From Planctomycetaceae bacterium (GTDB taxonomy: Bacteria; Planctomycetota; Phycisphaerae; Tepidisphaerales; Tepidisphaeraceae), in the NCBI GenBank assembly GCA_027487775.1, contig JAIYCY010000029.1, forward strand, positions 186,001 to 250,000: a stretch of DNA of 64,000 nt. Direction: 5' to 3'. Each line of letters begins with the position of its first letter. Positions within the stretch are counted from its first letter, which is position 1. Positions 15,977-24,511 of this stretch are shown here, piece by piece. Both the position numbers and the translations under genes were made by a program. The notes under the pieces are model-generated. The model made no database searches. It saw only the letters and a list, made by a program, of their open reading frames with translations, and had not been told where the DNA came from.

Positions 15977-18900
15977 ATGGGAAGAATCTCAAGCGGGGTT
16001 GGGCTGCTGTCAGGGCTCAACTCTCGGGACATCATCGATCAGTTGATTCGGCTCGAGTCCAGACCTCGAGAAGATCTTGCCAAGCGCGTTGAGACCGCCA
16101 ACACGCGTCGGACCGCGCTGACGACGATTCAGGCACAGCTCACGCAATTGCGACTTTTCGGCACGCAGGTGAAGAAGCCGCAGACGTTTCGTGCGGCGAG
16201 TGTGACGAGCACGAACGAGCAGGCATTGACGGGGACGGCGGCGGTGGGCGCGGCAGCGGGTTCGTATCGCTTCAGCGTGGCGCGATTGGTGAGCAGCCAG
16301 CAGGCGGTCAGCGCGGGTCGGGCGGATGTGGATGTGACGCCGGTGGGTGCGGGCAAGATCACGCTGGAACTCGGCGGAGGCGAACTCAACACGCCGACGA
16401 AGCTTGAGAATCTGAACGGCGATGTGGGTGTTCGTCGCGGTTCGTTTCGGATAACCGATCGTCGTGGTGACAACGCGGTGATAGACATCACGGACGCGGT
16501 GACGCTCGACGACGTTGTGCGGAAGATCAACGGCAATCTGGAAGTTGCGGTGCGTGCGGAAGTGGACGGAGATCGCTTGGTGCTGACGGATCAGACGGGC
16601 ATTTCGGGCGGGAATCTGCGTGTGGATGATTTGGACGGTTCGTTCGCGGCGACTGATTTGGGGATAGCCAAGATAGCGGGAGACGGTTCGATCGAAGGTG
16701 ATCGGATTCGCAAGCTGGCGAACACGACGAACCTGAAGACGCTGAATGACGGCCGCGGGGTGAAGGTCAACAGCAGCCTCGAGACACCCGACTTCAAAGT
16801 CGTCTTCGGCAACGGCGAAGAAGTGGAGATTTCGCTTGCCGGCGTGCAGACGGTCGGCGATGTACAGATGCGTATTGCCGGCGCGATCGGAACGCGTGGT
16901 TGGGCGACGCTGAACAGTGACGGGAATGGATTTTCGATTACGGACCGCACGTTCGACTACAACGCGCCGCCGCCCGAGCCTGATCCGGTGACGGGAGAGA
17001 TTCCGGATCCCCCAGAGCCCGCGACCAATTTTCGGATCGAGGCGATGAACGGATCGACAGCGGCAGCGGATCTGGGTCTGGACGTGACGCCGACGAACGG
17101 ATCGATTCGGGGATCGGCAGCGATCAGCATGTTGAACTCGACGATGATTTCATCGCTTCGAGGTGGTCAAGGTTTGGATTTGGGGACGATCCGGATTCGC
17201 GACAAGGGTTCTCAGGAAGAGGACATCAATTTGTCGGGCGCTCGATCTGTGAGCGACATTCTGGATCGGATCAACGATGCGTTTGGGGGCCGGGTGATTG
17301 CGAGGCTGAATGGTGGTGGCAACGGGATCGAGATCGAGGATCGATCGAACGGTCTTGGGTCGCTGAGCATCGAGGATGTGTCGGGAAGCGCTGCGGAGCA
17401 ATTGGGCATCGAGGCCTCGATTCCGCGGACCGGGCCGAACATTGTTCGCGGGGCGAATTTGCAACGAGCTTGGTTCAGCCGCGACCTGCAGTTGAGTGAG
17501 ACGAACGGCGGTCGGGGCGTGCCTGAGGGTCAGTTCCGCATCACCGATTCAGCGGGTCGGGCGGGGCTTGTCCGGATCGACAGCACGATCAAGACGGTCG
17601 GTGACTTGATCGACAAGATCAACGCATTGCCCAATGACGTGACCGCTTCGATCAATGCCAATGGCGACGGGCTGCTCCTGACGGATACCGCGAATGGTTC
17701 GCTGAAGATGCGTGTCAGCGAAGAGGCCAACGGGACCGTGGCCAAGGCGCTGAATCTTTTGGGTACGGCGACGACGACGACGATCGACGGGAGCTGGGAG
17801 AAGACGATCGACATCACGGCGACGGACAAGCTGGTGGACGTGCAGAAGAAGATCAACGACGCCGGCTGGGGCGTGAATGCAGCGATCATCAACGATGGTG
17901 CGGGCGTTGCGCCATTCAGGTTGAGCATGACGACGACGGGATCGGGGGTTTCGTCGCGTGTGGCATTCGACTTCGGCGCGACGAGTCTTGACGGGCGCAT
18001 CATCAGTCAGGCGCAGGATGCGGTGGTCTTCCTCGGCGGAGAGAACGGCGGTCAGCCGGTGATGGTGACTGCGGGGAGCAACACGGTGAGCGGCGTGGTG
18101 CCGGGCTTGTCGCTGCAGCTCAATGGCGTGACGAAGGACCCGGTGACGCTGAACGTGGCGAGGAACGTGGACAATGTGGTCGAGCAGGCGAACAAGTTCG
18201 TTGAAGACTTCAACGGGATGCTCGATGCGATTAAGGAAGCGACGAAGTTTGACACCGAGACGAACGTCAAGGGCGTTCTGTTCGGTGAGACGGCGGTTCG
18301 GAGCATCGAGACCGAGCTTTACGGTGCGATCAATACGGTGGTGAACGAGGAGGGCAAGTATCGGATCGCCAGCGACGTGGGGATGCGTATAGGTGCGGGC
18401 GGTCGGTTGGAATTTGATGAGGCGAAGTTCCGCAAGGCGTATGCGGACGATCCGGAAGCGGTGATCAAGGTCTTTACGAATTCGGCGGGTTCGCTGGACG
18501 AAGAGACGCGACTGGATTCATTGAACGCTGGTCGGGGCGTGGGTCGGACGGCGAGCGCGACCGATCCGGACATGAGGGTTGCGTTGCGTGACGGGACGAC
18601 GTTCGATGTGAATTTGAGCGCCGCGGGGAACATTGCGGATGTCATCAACCTGATTAACGAGGCCGGCAACGGGAAAGTGACAGCGGCGGTGGGCACGGAC
18701 GGGACGCGAATCCGCATCACCGATAACACGCCGAGCGGGAGTCGGGTGGCGGGCAAGAGGTTCTTGATCACGCCGTTGAATCAATCGAGCGCGGTGTTCG
18801 ATTTGGGCCTGAACCGCAGCACAAGTGACGCGGCCGGGCTGATCATTGACGGCAAGCCACTGACCGACGCAAACGCCGGGACGCGAGGCGGGCTTGGTGT

Positions 18901-19150
18901 GGTGGTCGAGCGTCGCATCAATCGTCTGATCGATCCGGTGAGCGGTATTGTGACGCGTGCGGGTCGCAACATCGACAGCAACAGCGACGCATGGACGCGG
19001 CGTATCGACAGTCTCGACAAGTTGATCGCGTCAAAGCGAGCGCGGCTCGAGCGACAATTCGCGAATCTTGAAAACAATCTTGCGCGGCTGCAAACGCAGC
19101 AGCAGTCGCTCGGCAGCATTCAGCAGGTTCGGCCGCCCGCGGCGGGTTGA
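15977..19150 (+). CDS. fliD: Flagellar filament cap FliD (HAP2), unusually long
   Basis: Caps the growing flagellar filament and folds flagellin subunits. The N-terminus is typical: SSGVGLLSGLNSRDIIDQLI, then a helical D0 domain up to VKKPQTFRAASVTSTN. The C-terminal D0 coiled coil is present: WTRRIDSLDKLIASKRARLERQFANLENNLARLQTQQQSL. The middle is greatly expanded to 1057 residues against about 450-650 in most species. It holds about six flagellin-IN-like units, each with a strand pair, a short helix of the type TVGDLIDKINAL, and a closing GxGLxLTDxT strand, at about residues 135-205, 245-320, 390-460, 495-570, 610-660 and 845-920. No other flagellar structural gene is in the window. C-ending codons are frequent. 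Confidence 0.92.
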   Translation: MGRISSGVGLLSGLNSRDIIDQLIRLESRPREDLAKRVETANTRRTALTTIQAQLTQLRLFGTQVKKPQTFRAASVTSTNEQALTGTAAVGAAAGSYRFSVARLVSSQQAVSAGRADVDVTPVGAGKITLELGGGELNTPTKLENLNGDVGVRRGSFRITDRRGDNAVIDITDAVTLDDVVRKINGNLEVAVRAEVDGDRLVLTDQTGISGGNLRVDDLDGSFAATDLGIAKIAGDGSIEGDRIRKLANTTNLKTLNDGRGVKVNSSLETPDFKVVFGNGEEVEISLAGVQTVGDVQMRIAGAIGTRGWATLNSDGNGFSITDRTFDYNAPPPEPDPVTGEIPDPPEPATNFRIEAMNGSTAAADLGLDVTPTNGSIRGSAAISMLNSTMISSLRGGQGLDLGTIRIRDKGSQEEDINLSGARSVSDILDRINDAFGGRVIARLNGGGNGIEIEDRSNGLGSLSIEDVSGSAAEQLGIEASIPRTGPNIVRGANLQRAWFSRDLQLSETNGGRGVPEGQFRITDSAGRAGLVRIDSTIKTVGDLIDKINALPNDVTASINANGDGLLLTDTANGSLKMRVSEEANGTVAKALNLLGTATTTTIDGSWEKTIDITATDKLVDVQKKINDAGWGVNAAIINDGAGVAPFRLSMTTTGSGVSSRVAFDFGATSLDGRIISQAQDAVVFLGGENGGQPVMVTAGSNTVSGVVPGLSLQLNGVTKDPVTLNVARNVDNVVEQANKFVEDFNGMLDAIKEATKFDTETNVKGVLFGETAVRSIETELYGAINTVVNEEGKYRIASDVGMRIGAGGRLEFDEAKFRKAYADDPEAVIKVFTNSAGSLDEETRLDSLNAGRGVGRTASATDPDMRVALRDGTTFDVNLSAAGNIADVINLINEAGNGKVTAAVGTDGTRIRITDNTPSGSRVAGKRFLITPLNQSSAVFDLGLNRSTSDAAGLIIDGKPLTDANAGTRGGLGVVVERRINRLIDPVSGIVTRAGRNIDSNSDAWTRRIDSLDKLIASKRARLERQFANLENNLARLQTQQQSLGSIQQVRPPAAG

Positions 19151-19194
19151 TCCGCGATTGGCGAGGTCGGTTCGAGCGCGATCAAGCGGCGTGA

Positions 19195-21456
19195 TCATTT
19201 CTTGCGATTTTGCTGTTGCTTCTTGGCAGCTTCGGCTTGCTTTTGCATTTCCATGGCTTGGTTCTGGACGCGTTCCATCCAGGCGGCGAGGCCTTTCTTG
19301 GGCTTGGCGGGCTGTCGCTGGAGGCTGGGCGTTGCGCCATCGACGAGAGCGAGTCGCTTGGCTTCTTCTTCCTTGCGTTCGAATTGTTTGCGGATGCGTT
19401 TTGATTCGATGATGCCGATGATGGTGCTGGTGATGATGTAGATGCACAGACCGCTGGGGCTGCCGTAAAGGAAGATGGGGAAGAGGCCGATCATCATCCA
19501 CTTCATGATCTTTTGTTGCTGTTCCTGCTCGGGCGAGAGGTTGGCGGGCTGGGGTTGGATTTTGATTTGGATGTAGAAGATGACCGCGAGGAAGAGCGGG
19601 AGGATGTTGAGCCCGCTGATGGTCAGCATGCCCCAGAGCAGGTGAATCGTGGGCCAGCCGAAGTTGGCAAAGTCGATGAGGTGGTCTGGCTTGGAGAGGT
19701 CATCGATCCAGGTGATGCCATAGAGGAAGGGCTGATGTCTGAGGTCAAAGGTGGTGTTGAGAGCTTGCCAGAGTGCGATCCAGATGGGCATTTGTAGGAA
19801 CATGGGAAGGCAGCCCATGACGGGGGTGGCGCCTTGCTGCTTCATGAGTTCCATCTGCGCACGGGCCATGCCTTCTTTGTCGCCCTTGTATTTTTCCTGG
19901 AGCTTTTTCATTTCCGGCCCGAGCTTGCCGAGTTTGAGCATGTTCATTTGGCTCCACTTGGTGATCGGGTGGAGCAGTCCGCGTACGAGGCAGACGAGCA
20001 GGATGATGGAGAGACCCCAATCGCCGACGATGGAGTGGAAGAACTTGAGGATGGCAAAGAGGATGCGGATGAGCCCGTCGAAAGTGCAGAACGCGCAGGG
20101 GCCGAACGCGATGACGAGGGTTTTGTCGAGTGCCAGCGCGGTGTAATAGGGATTGGCGAGGATTTCGCGTTTGCGGGGTCCGAGGTAGGCGGCGAAGTCG
20201 ATGGCACCGCTCGCCCCGGCGGCGATGTTTTGGGGTTTGGTTTGGATGGGAACGACGATTTGTCTTTCGAAGCTTCGCGCCTGCGGGTTGACAGCGTAGG
20301 TTCGGACCGATTCGAGCACATCGGGCGCGAATCGTCCGCTGCGGTCGATGGGTCGAACCATGGCTGCGAAATAGGTTGTGGTGGCGCCGATGTAGAGAGG
20401 TCGCTCGCCTGGCAGATTGAGAAGATCGAGGGGGTCTGTCTGGGAGTTGCTGATGGATCCGACGGCATGGACGTCGGTGTCGCGCAGGTCTGGGCGATCG
20501 ATGCGTTCTGTGCCGACCTGGAGGTAGGCGTCGATGGCGCGTTCGGTTTCGCTGGGCGGGGTTTGGGGACCGGCCATGACGATGGCGACGCTGACGTTGG
20601 TCGCGCGGTCGTCTTTGGTTTGGTTTTTGATTTGGTGTTGGACGTAGATTTCGTAGCCTTCGGGGCCTTCGCCGGGCTTGGTGTTTGGATCAAGCGGGTT
20701 GTGTGTTCGTTCGAAGAGCAGGAACTGTTTGATGATGGTGACGAAGGGTTGACCGTCGCGGAGGAGATCGAGAGAGAATGCGGCTGCGCGTCCTCGTGCG
20801 GGGTTGTTGGTTTGGATGGGTGTCCAGCGGACCGAGGCGGTTTCGATGCGTTGACCGTCGACGATGATGGCACGGGTGGCGAAGACGCGGGTGATGTCTT
20901 CGAAGGCGTTGAGCGGTCGGGCGAAGGTGTAGCGATCCTGGGTCTTGAGTGTTTGGCGATAGGCGTTGAGGGCGACGGCATCGAGTCCCGCACCGCGCGG
21001 GTTGATCGAGAGCAGCATGGCGTAGTTTGCGTCGGTGGGCGAGTCGGAGCCGAGCTTGACGAGGTCACTTCCGTCAGTGGGGCCGGTCGCGAGGTGTGCC
21101 GGAGCGATGGAGATGCCGCCCGTGGATGCGACGGGGGCCGTGGGATCGCCGGGGACGGCTGGGAGTCCGGTCGTGGTCGGCGTGGGGATGACCGCGCCGG
21201 TGGCTGGGTCGATGGTGGGCAGCGTGGGTGCGGCGCCTGTTGTTCCGACGGCTGCGCCTGTTGGGTTGCTGGCTGCGCCTGTTGGGTTGCCGGCTGCGCC
21301 GGGAGTCGAGTTGGCCGTGGAGGTGGCGGTCGTGTCCGGCTTTGGCGGGGTCAGGTCCCAGCCCATTTGCTTTCCGAACCAGGTCATTGCAATCGGCCAG
21401 CCCATGATCAGCACGAAGGCGATCAGCATCACGGGCAACATTCGCTTGAAATCCAT
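19195..21456 (-). CDS. yidC: Membrane protein insertase YidC
   Basis: Inner-membrane insertase/chaperone that works with or without SecYEG. The N-terminal helix (MDFKRMLPVMLIAFVLIMGWPIAMTWF) is followed by an Ala/Pro/Thr-rich linker with GNPTGAASNPTGAA-type repeats (about residues 48-110), a large periplasmic beta-sandwich domain (about 120-440), and the conserved C-terminal core of five helices (LSIILLVCLVRGLLHPITKWSQMNMLKLGKL, LPMFLQMPIWIALWQAL, ILPLFLAVIFYI, MIGLFPIFLYGSPSGLCIYIITSTI). The hydrophilic-groove Arg in CLVRGLLHP is kept. The tail is basic. At 753 residues it is about 200 longer than the E. coli protein. No rpmH, rnpA or jag neighbours are present, although those often accompany yidC. 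Confidence 0.96.
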   Translation of the reverse strand: MDFKRMLPVMLIAFVLIMGWPIAMTWFGKQMGWDLTPPKPDTTATSTANSTPGAAGNPTGAASNPTGAAVGTTGAAPTLPTIDPATGAVIPTPTTTGLPAVPGDPTAPVASTGGISIAPAHLATGPTDGSDLVKLGSDSPTDANYAMLLSINPRGAGLDAVALNAYRQTLKTQDRYTFARPLNAFEDITRVFATRAIIVDGQRIETASVRWTPIQTNNPARGRAAAFSLDLLRDGQPFVTIIKQFLLFERTHNPLDPNTKPGEGPEGYEIYVQHQIKNQTKDDRATNVSVAIVMAGPQTPPSETERAIDAYLQVGTERIDRPDLRDTDVHAVGSISNSQTDPLDLLNLPGERPLYIGATTTYFAAMVRPIDRSGRFAPDVLESVRTYAVNPQARSFERQIVVPIQTKPQNIAAGASGAIDFAAYLGPRKREILANPYYTALALDKTLVIAFGPCAFCTFDGLIRILFAILKFFHSIVGDWGLSIILLVCLVRGLLHPITKWSQMNMLKLGKLGPEMKKLQEKYKGDKEGMARAQMELMKQQGATPVMGCLPMFLQMPIWIALWQALNTTFDLRHQPFLYGITWIDDLSKPDHLIDFANFGWPTIHLLWGMLTISGLNILPLFLAVIFYIQIKIQPQPANLSPEQEQQQKIMKWMMIGLFPIFLYGSPSGLCIYIITSTIIGIIESKRIRKQFERKEEEAKRLALVDGATPSLQRQPAKPKKGLAAWMERVQNQAMEMQKQAEAAKKQQQNRKK

Positions 21457-21523
21457 GGGTCTTCTTTTCGGGTTAAAGCTTGAAGTTGAGGTTTACGTTG
21501 CGTCTTTCGAAATCGGGTTTGAT

Positions 21524-22273
21524 TTATCTGCCATCGCGTAGTCTTGCGCCGAGAAAGTTATCGAGTGCGTCGATGGCTTCGACTTTCCGGATGGTGGATT
21601 CGACATCGTAGGCGACACGATGGAATTGCACTTCGCGTCCGTCGACGATGACAAAGCTGCTGCGCGGGTCGCGATCGCGAGGTTGTCCGACGCTACCGAC
21701 ATTGATGACGGTTCGATCGATGCCGATTTCGTAGCGGTGATCGAGTTCGTCGGGGCTGTAGAAGTCTGGTCCTTCGAGGAAGACGCCAGGGACGTGGGTA
21801 TGCCCGACGAAGCAGACTTGTTCGACGCGTTCGAAGATGGGCGCGAATTTTCCGGGGTTGGTGTAGATGTCGTCGGGGAAGATGTATTCGTTGACAGGCC
21901 TGCGTGGCGAGGCATGGACGGCCATCATGCCGGGGCGTCGTTCGACGGTGGCGAGTTTTCCGAAGAATCGCCATCGTGCGGCGCGGCGGTCTGGGTCGGG
22001 GTCATTTTCGAAGATTTCGCGTGTCCAGTAGCAGGCCTGTTCTGCGCCGATGTTGAAATTGTGCGGTTCGTAGAAGACAGCGAAGTCGTGGTTGCCCATG
22101 AGCGTGGTTCGACAGCGCTGTCGGACGAGTTCGACGCATTCGATGGGGTTGGGGCCATACCCGACGATATCGCCGAGGCAGATGATGTCATCGATGCCGT
22201 GATGATCGATTTCCGCGAGCACTGCGGTGAGCGCTTCGAGGTTGCCGTGGATGTCGCTGATGATGGCAATCAT
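21524..22273 (-). CDS. Metallophosphoesterase, YfcE/MJ0936-like
   Basis: Two-metal phosphodiesterase of the calcineurin-like superfamily. All five metal-binding motifs are in order: SDIHGN (residues 6-11), GDIVGYGPNP, GNHD, VHASP and GHTHVPG. The 249-residue length and the GPNPIECVELVRQR helix are typical of the small bacterial YfcE-like branch, close to proteins annotated as diadenosine tetraphosphatase-like or generic phosphodiesterases; the natural substrate is unknown. It lies just upstream of yidC on the same strand, with a gap of about 67 bp, so co-transcription is possible. Confidence 0.88.
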   Translation of the reverse strand: MIAIISDIHGNLEALTAVLAEIDHHGIDDIICLGDIVGYGPNPIECVELVRQRCRTTLMGNHDFAVFYEPHNFNIGAEQACYWTREIFENDPDPDRRAARWRFFGKLATVERRPGMMAVHASPRRPVNEYIFPDDIYTNPGKFAPIFERVEQVCFVGHTHVPGVFLEGPDFYSPDELDHRYEIGIDRTVINVGSVGQPRDRDPRSSFVIVDGREVQFHRVAYDVESTIRKVEAIDALDNFLGARLRDGR

Positions 22274-22423
22274 GTTGGCCCGCGAGTTCGGTTCGCTGTA
22301 GCCCGGCCATGCTACTCAAGGTGGCACGCATCGCCAAACGCACCCGCCTTGAGTCGGGTCGTTGATTTTCGATTTGAAATGAGATGCGGGTGTGGATTGG
22401 CGACCCGGTTTGGGTTGATTGGA

Positions 22424-23359
22424 TCAAGTTGAAGTTGCCCAGTTTCCGAACGCGGCGGGCGTGGGTATGGACAGTTGGAGTGGTTTGCCTGTGCGTGGGT
22501 GGACGAGTCCTAGTGCGACGGCAGCGAGCATCAGGCGTGGTTGGGCATCGGGCGAGTGTTGCGGTACGCCGGGCATGGGTTGATGTTCGAGCGGATGGCG
22601 GTGGTAGAGTGGATCGCCGACGATCGGCCTGCCCATGTCTGCGAGTTGTGCGCGGAGCTGATGTTTTCGTCCGGTTTCAAGTCGAAGCTCGAGCATGGAG
22701 ATTGCTCCGCGGCTGGCCAATCGTTTCCAGTGGGTGATGGCGCGTTGGCCGCGTTTGCGATCAAGCGTGGGCCTGACGGTTCCGTTGACGAGTTCGACGA
22801 GGTAGTTGTCGATGGTGCCTGCGTCGGCGTTCAGGTGTCCGTCGATGATTGCGTGATAGGTCCGTTGGGCGGATTTGTCAGCGAACTGAGCCTTGAGCGC
22901 GGTGAATGCTTGGGCGTTGAGTGAGAAGACGCAGAGTCCGGAGGCGTCGAGGTCGAGTCGATGCACGAGTCCGACGCGGTCAACGGATTTGCCCAGGGCG
23001 ACGCGGAGCAGTCCGATCGCGGTGGGCCGCCGATCATTGGGGGAGGCGCTGGTGAGCAGGCCGGGGGGTTTGTTGATGACGATGAGATCACGATCGCGAT
23101 GGACGATGTCGAAGGGTAGATCGTGGGTTTCTGCTGCGTGCTTCGAGGTTCCGGACGGGACAGCCGCTGATGACGTTGAGCCGGTGCGGCGGGTCTTGCC
23201 GTGGGGTGCGATGCGGACGACGGCTGAGGCCGGTGCGGGGTCTTTGAGCGTTCGGGCGGGCAGTCCGTCGATGGAGATGCGACGGTCAGCCAGCATGGTG
23301 CGGAAGGTCGTCATGCTGGCGGTGGGTAGTTGTTTGCGGAGGTGGTCGAGCAGATTCAT
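22424..23359 (-). CDS. RluA-family pseudouridine synthase
   Basis: Isomerises uridine to pseudouridine in rRNA or tRNA. An N-terminal S4-like RNA-binding segment (DHLRKQLPTASMTTFRTMLADRRISIDG, residues 4-33) precedes the catalytic domain. That domain has the family landmarks IVHRDRDLIVINKPPGLLTS and VGLVHRLDLDASGLCVFSLN, with the catalytic Asp in HRLD, and the RKHQLRAQLADMG motif III. A Ser/Thr-rich spacer (GSTSSAAVPSGTSKHA) joins the two parts. The 311-residue length is normal. The exact RNA target (RluC, RluD or TruC class) cannot be assigned by eye. It stands alone, with a 46-bp gap to the next gene on the same strand. Confidence 0.9.
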   Translation of the reverse strand: MNLLDHLRKQLPTASMTTFRTMLADRRISIDGLPARTLKDPAPASAVVRIAPHGKTRRTGSTSSAAVPSGTSKHAAETHDLPFDIVHRDRDLIVINKPPGLLTSASPNDRRPTAIGLLRVALGKSVDRVGLVHRLDLDASGLCVFSLNAQAFTALKAQFADKSAQRTYHAIIDGHLNADAGTIDNYLVELVNGTVRPTLDRKRGQRAITHWKRLASRGAISMLELRLETGRKHQLRAQLADMGRPIVGDPLYHRHPLEHQPMPGVPQHSPDAQPRLMLAAVALGLVHPRTGKPLQLSIPTPAAFGNWATST

Positions 23360-23405
23360 CCGGCCCTGATGGTCGGGATAAATGTGAGGAAAGCCAGCCG
23401 GCTTG

Positions 23406-23966
23406 TCACGGCGGAGGAAGATCGCTGCGGGAGAGCAGCAACTCGACGGCTTTTTGTAGTCCGTCGGCGTCTGTGTCGTCGAAGCGATCGCGAGTCGGGC
23501 TGTCGAGATCGAGCACGCCGATCAGGCGCGAGTTTTCGGCGCATAGAGCGGAGGGGGAATGATGTGGGTTGGGTTGGTTTTGATGATGAGTCTTTTGGGA
23601 GAGCATGGGCACGACGATTTCGGACGCTGAGGCGTGATCGCAGGCGATGTGTCCGGGGAAGGCGTGGACATCGGGGACGACGACGGTTTTGCGTGCAAGT
23701 GCCGCCGTCCCGCAAACTCCGCGGCCGAGGTCGATCCGAACGCAGGCGACTTTTCCCTGAAAGGGCCCGAGGACGAGTTGTCGATCGACCAGCAGGTAGA
23801 ATCCCGCCCAGTTGAGATCGGGCAGAGAGGCATAGATCAGTGCGCTGAAGTTTGCGCAGTTGGCGATGAAGTTTCGTTCGGTGCCGATGAGCGCATCGAG
23901 CGAACGTAGGAGTTCGACATAGGCGGATGCTTTGGGCAAGCCTGCGAGAGAACGTACGTCATGCAT
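23406..23966 (-). CDS. Free methionine-R-sulfoxide reductase-like GAF protein
   Basis: GAF-fold enzyme of the fRMsr (MsrC/YebR) family, which reduces free methionine-R-sulfoxide. The pattern NWAGFYLLVDRQLVLGPFQGKVACVRIDLGRGVCGTAA is diagnostic, and the three reactive cysteines of the family are all present (KVACVRI, RGVCGTA, GHIACDHAS), so it is probably active. The family's substrate-binding SEIVVPML and LIGVLDLDSP strands are both kept. Between them lies an unusual insert of about 25 residues, QKTHHQNQPNPHHSPSALC plus ENSR, in place of the normal short turn. The 186-residue total is thus longer than the usual 150-165. Confidence 0.9.
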   Translation of the reverse strand: MHDVRSLAGLPKASAYVELLRSLDALIGTERNFIANCANFSALIYASLPDLNWAGFYLLVDRQLVLGPFQGKVACVRIDLGRGVCGTAALARKTVVVPDVHAFPGHIACDHASASEIVVPMLSQKTHHQNQPNPHHSPSALCAENSRLIGVLDLDSPTRDRFDDTDADGLQKAVELLLSRSDLPPP

Positions 23967-24015
23967 GATGGAGCATGATAGACGTTGGAGACCCGGATAG
24001 ACGGAGGAGCGTGGA

Positions 24016-24312
24016 TCAATCGACTTTCCACCACGCGCCGGTGGGTGCGGGCGCGGCGGCGTTGCTCCATCCGGCCATGGCGGCGACGGTGGTGGCGGCG
24101 TGTTGTGCTTGAGCGGCGGAGTCGAAGAGATGTTCGATGTTGCGTTGAGCGCTGGGGTTATCCCAAGCGCGCAGAAAGGCCCCGACGGTGTAGATGCGCA
24201 TCACGTGTTGCAGTGGCAGCGCGATCTCAGGCCGCATGACTTCGGTCAGGGGCAGGTCGAGGATATCGAACTTCGAGTTCACTTCTCCGTCTCCGGTCAT
24301 CCAGTTTGACAT
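24016..24312 (-). CDS. Small conserved-looking protein, unknown
   Basis: A 98-residue protein starting MSNWMTGDGEVNSKFDILDL. The ATG at 24312 has AAGGA 8 nt upstream; an in-frame ATG at 24321 would add MVT. It contains a hydrophobic, possibly amphipathic stretch (EIALPLQHVMRIYTVGAFLRAW) and an Ala/Gln-rich C-terminal helix (HLFDSAAQAQHAATTVAAMAG). There is no signal peptide and no recognised domain. The frame stays open far upstream, but that part overlaps the TolB-like gene in the wrong register and is not coding. It is flanked by the GAF protein downstream and the TolB-like gene upstream. Confidence 0.6.
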   Translation of the reverse strand: MSNWMTGDGEVNSKFDILDLPLTEVMRPEIALPLQHVMRIYTVGAFLRAWDNPSAQRNIEHLFDSAAQAQHAATTVAAMAGWSNAAAPAPTGAWWKVD

Positions 24313-24511
24313 GGTCACCATCCTTGGCGACTCTTCACTATACGCCTTGTCCGGCATCGCGCAACACTGCAAGCGTCCACGCGACAGCTTTTTGCAACTG
24401 CCCATCGCGCTTTTGCACGGACGATCCCGAATTGCGACCAAATGGGTGTGCACCAGAATTCGTGGTGGGAGGGGATTCACGCGAAACCGCTCGGAGCGCG
24501 TTGGAAGTGGG

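Noticed and set aside
19834..21483. Long plus-strand acidic frame across yidC
   Set aside because: Antisense shadow of a full-length, well-conserved yidC.
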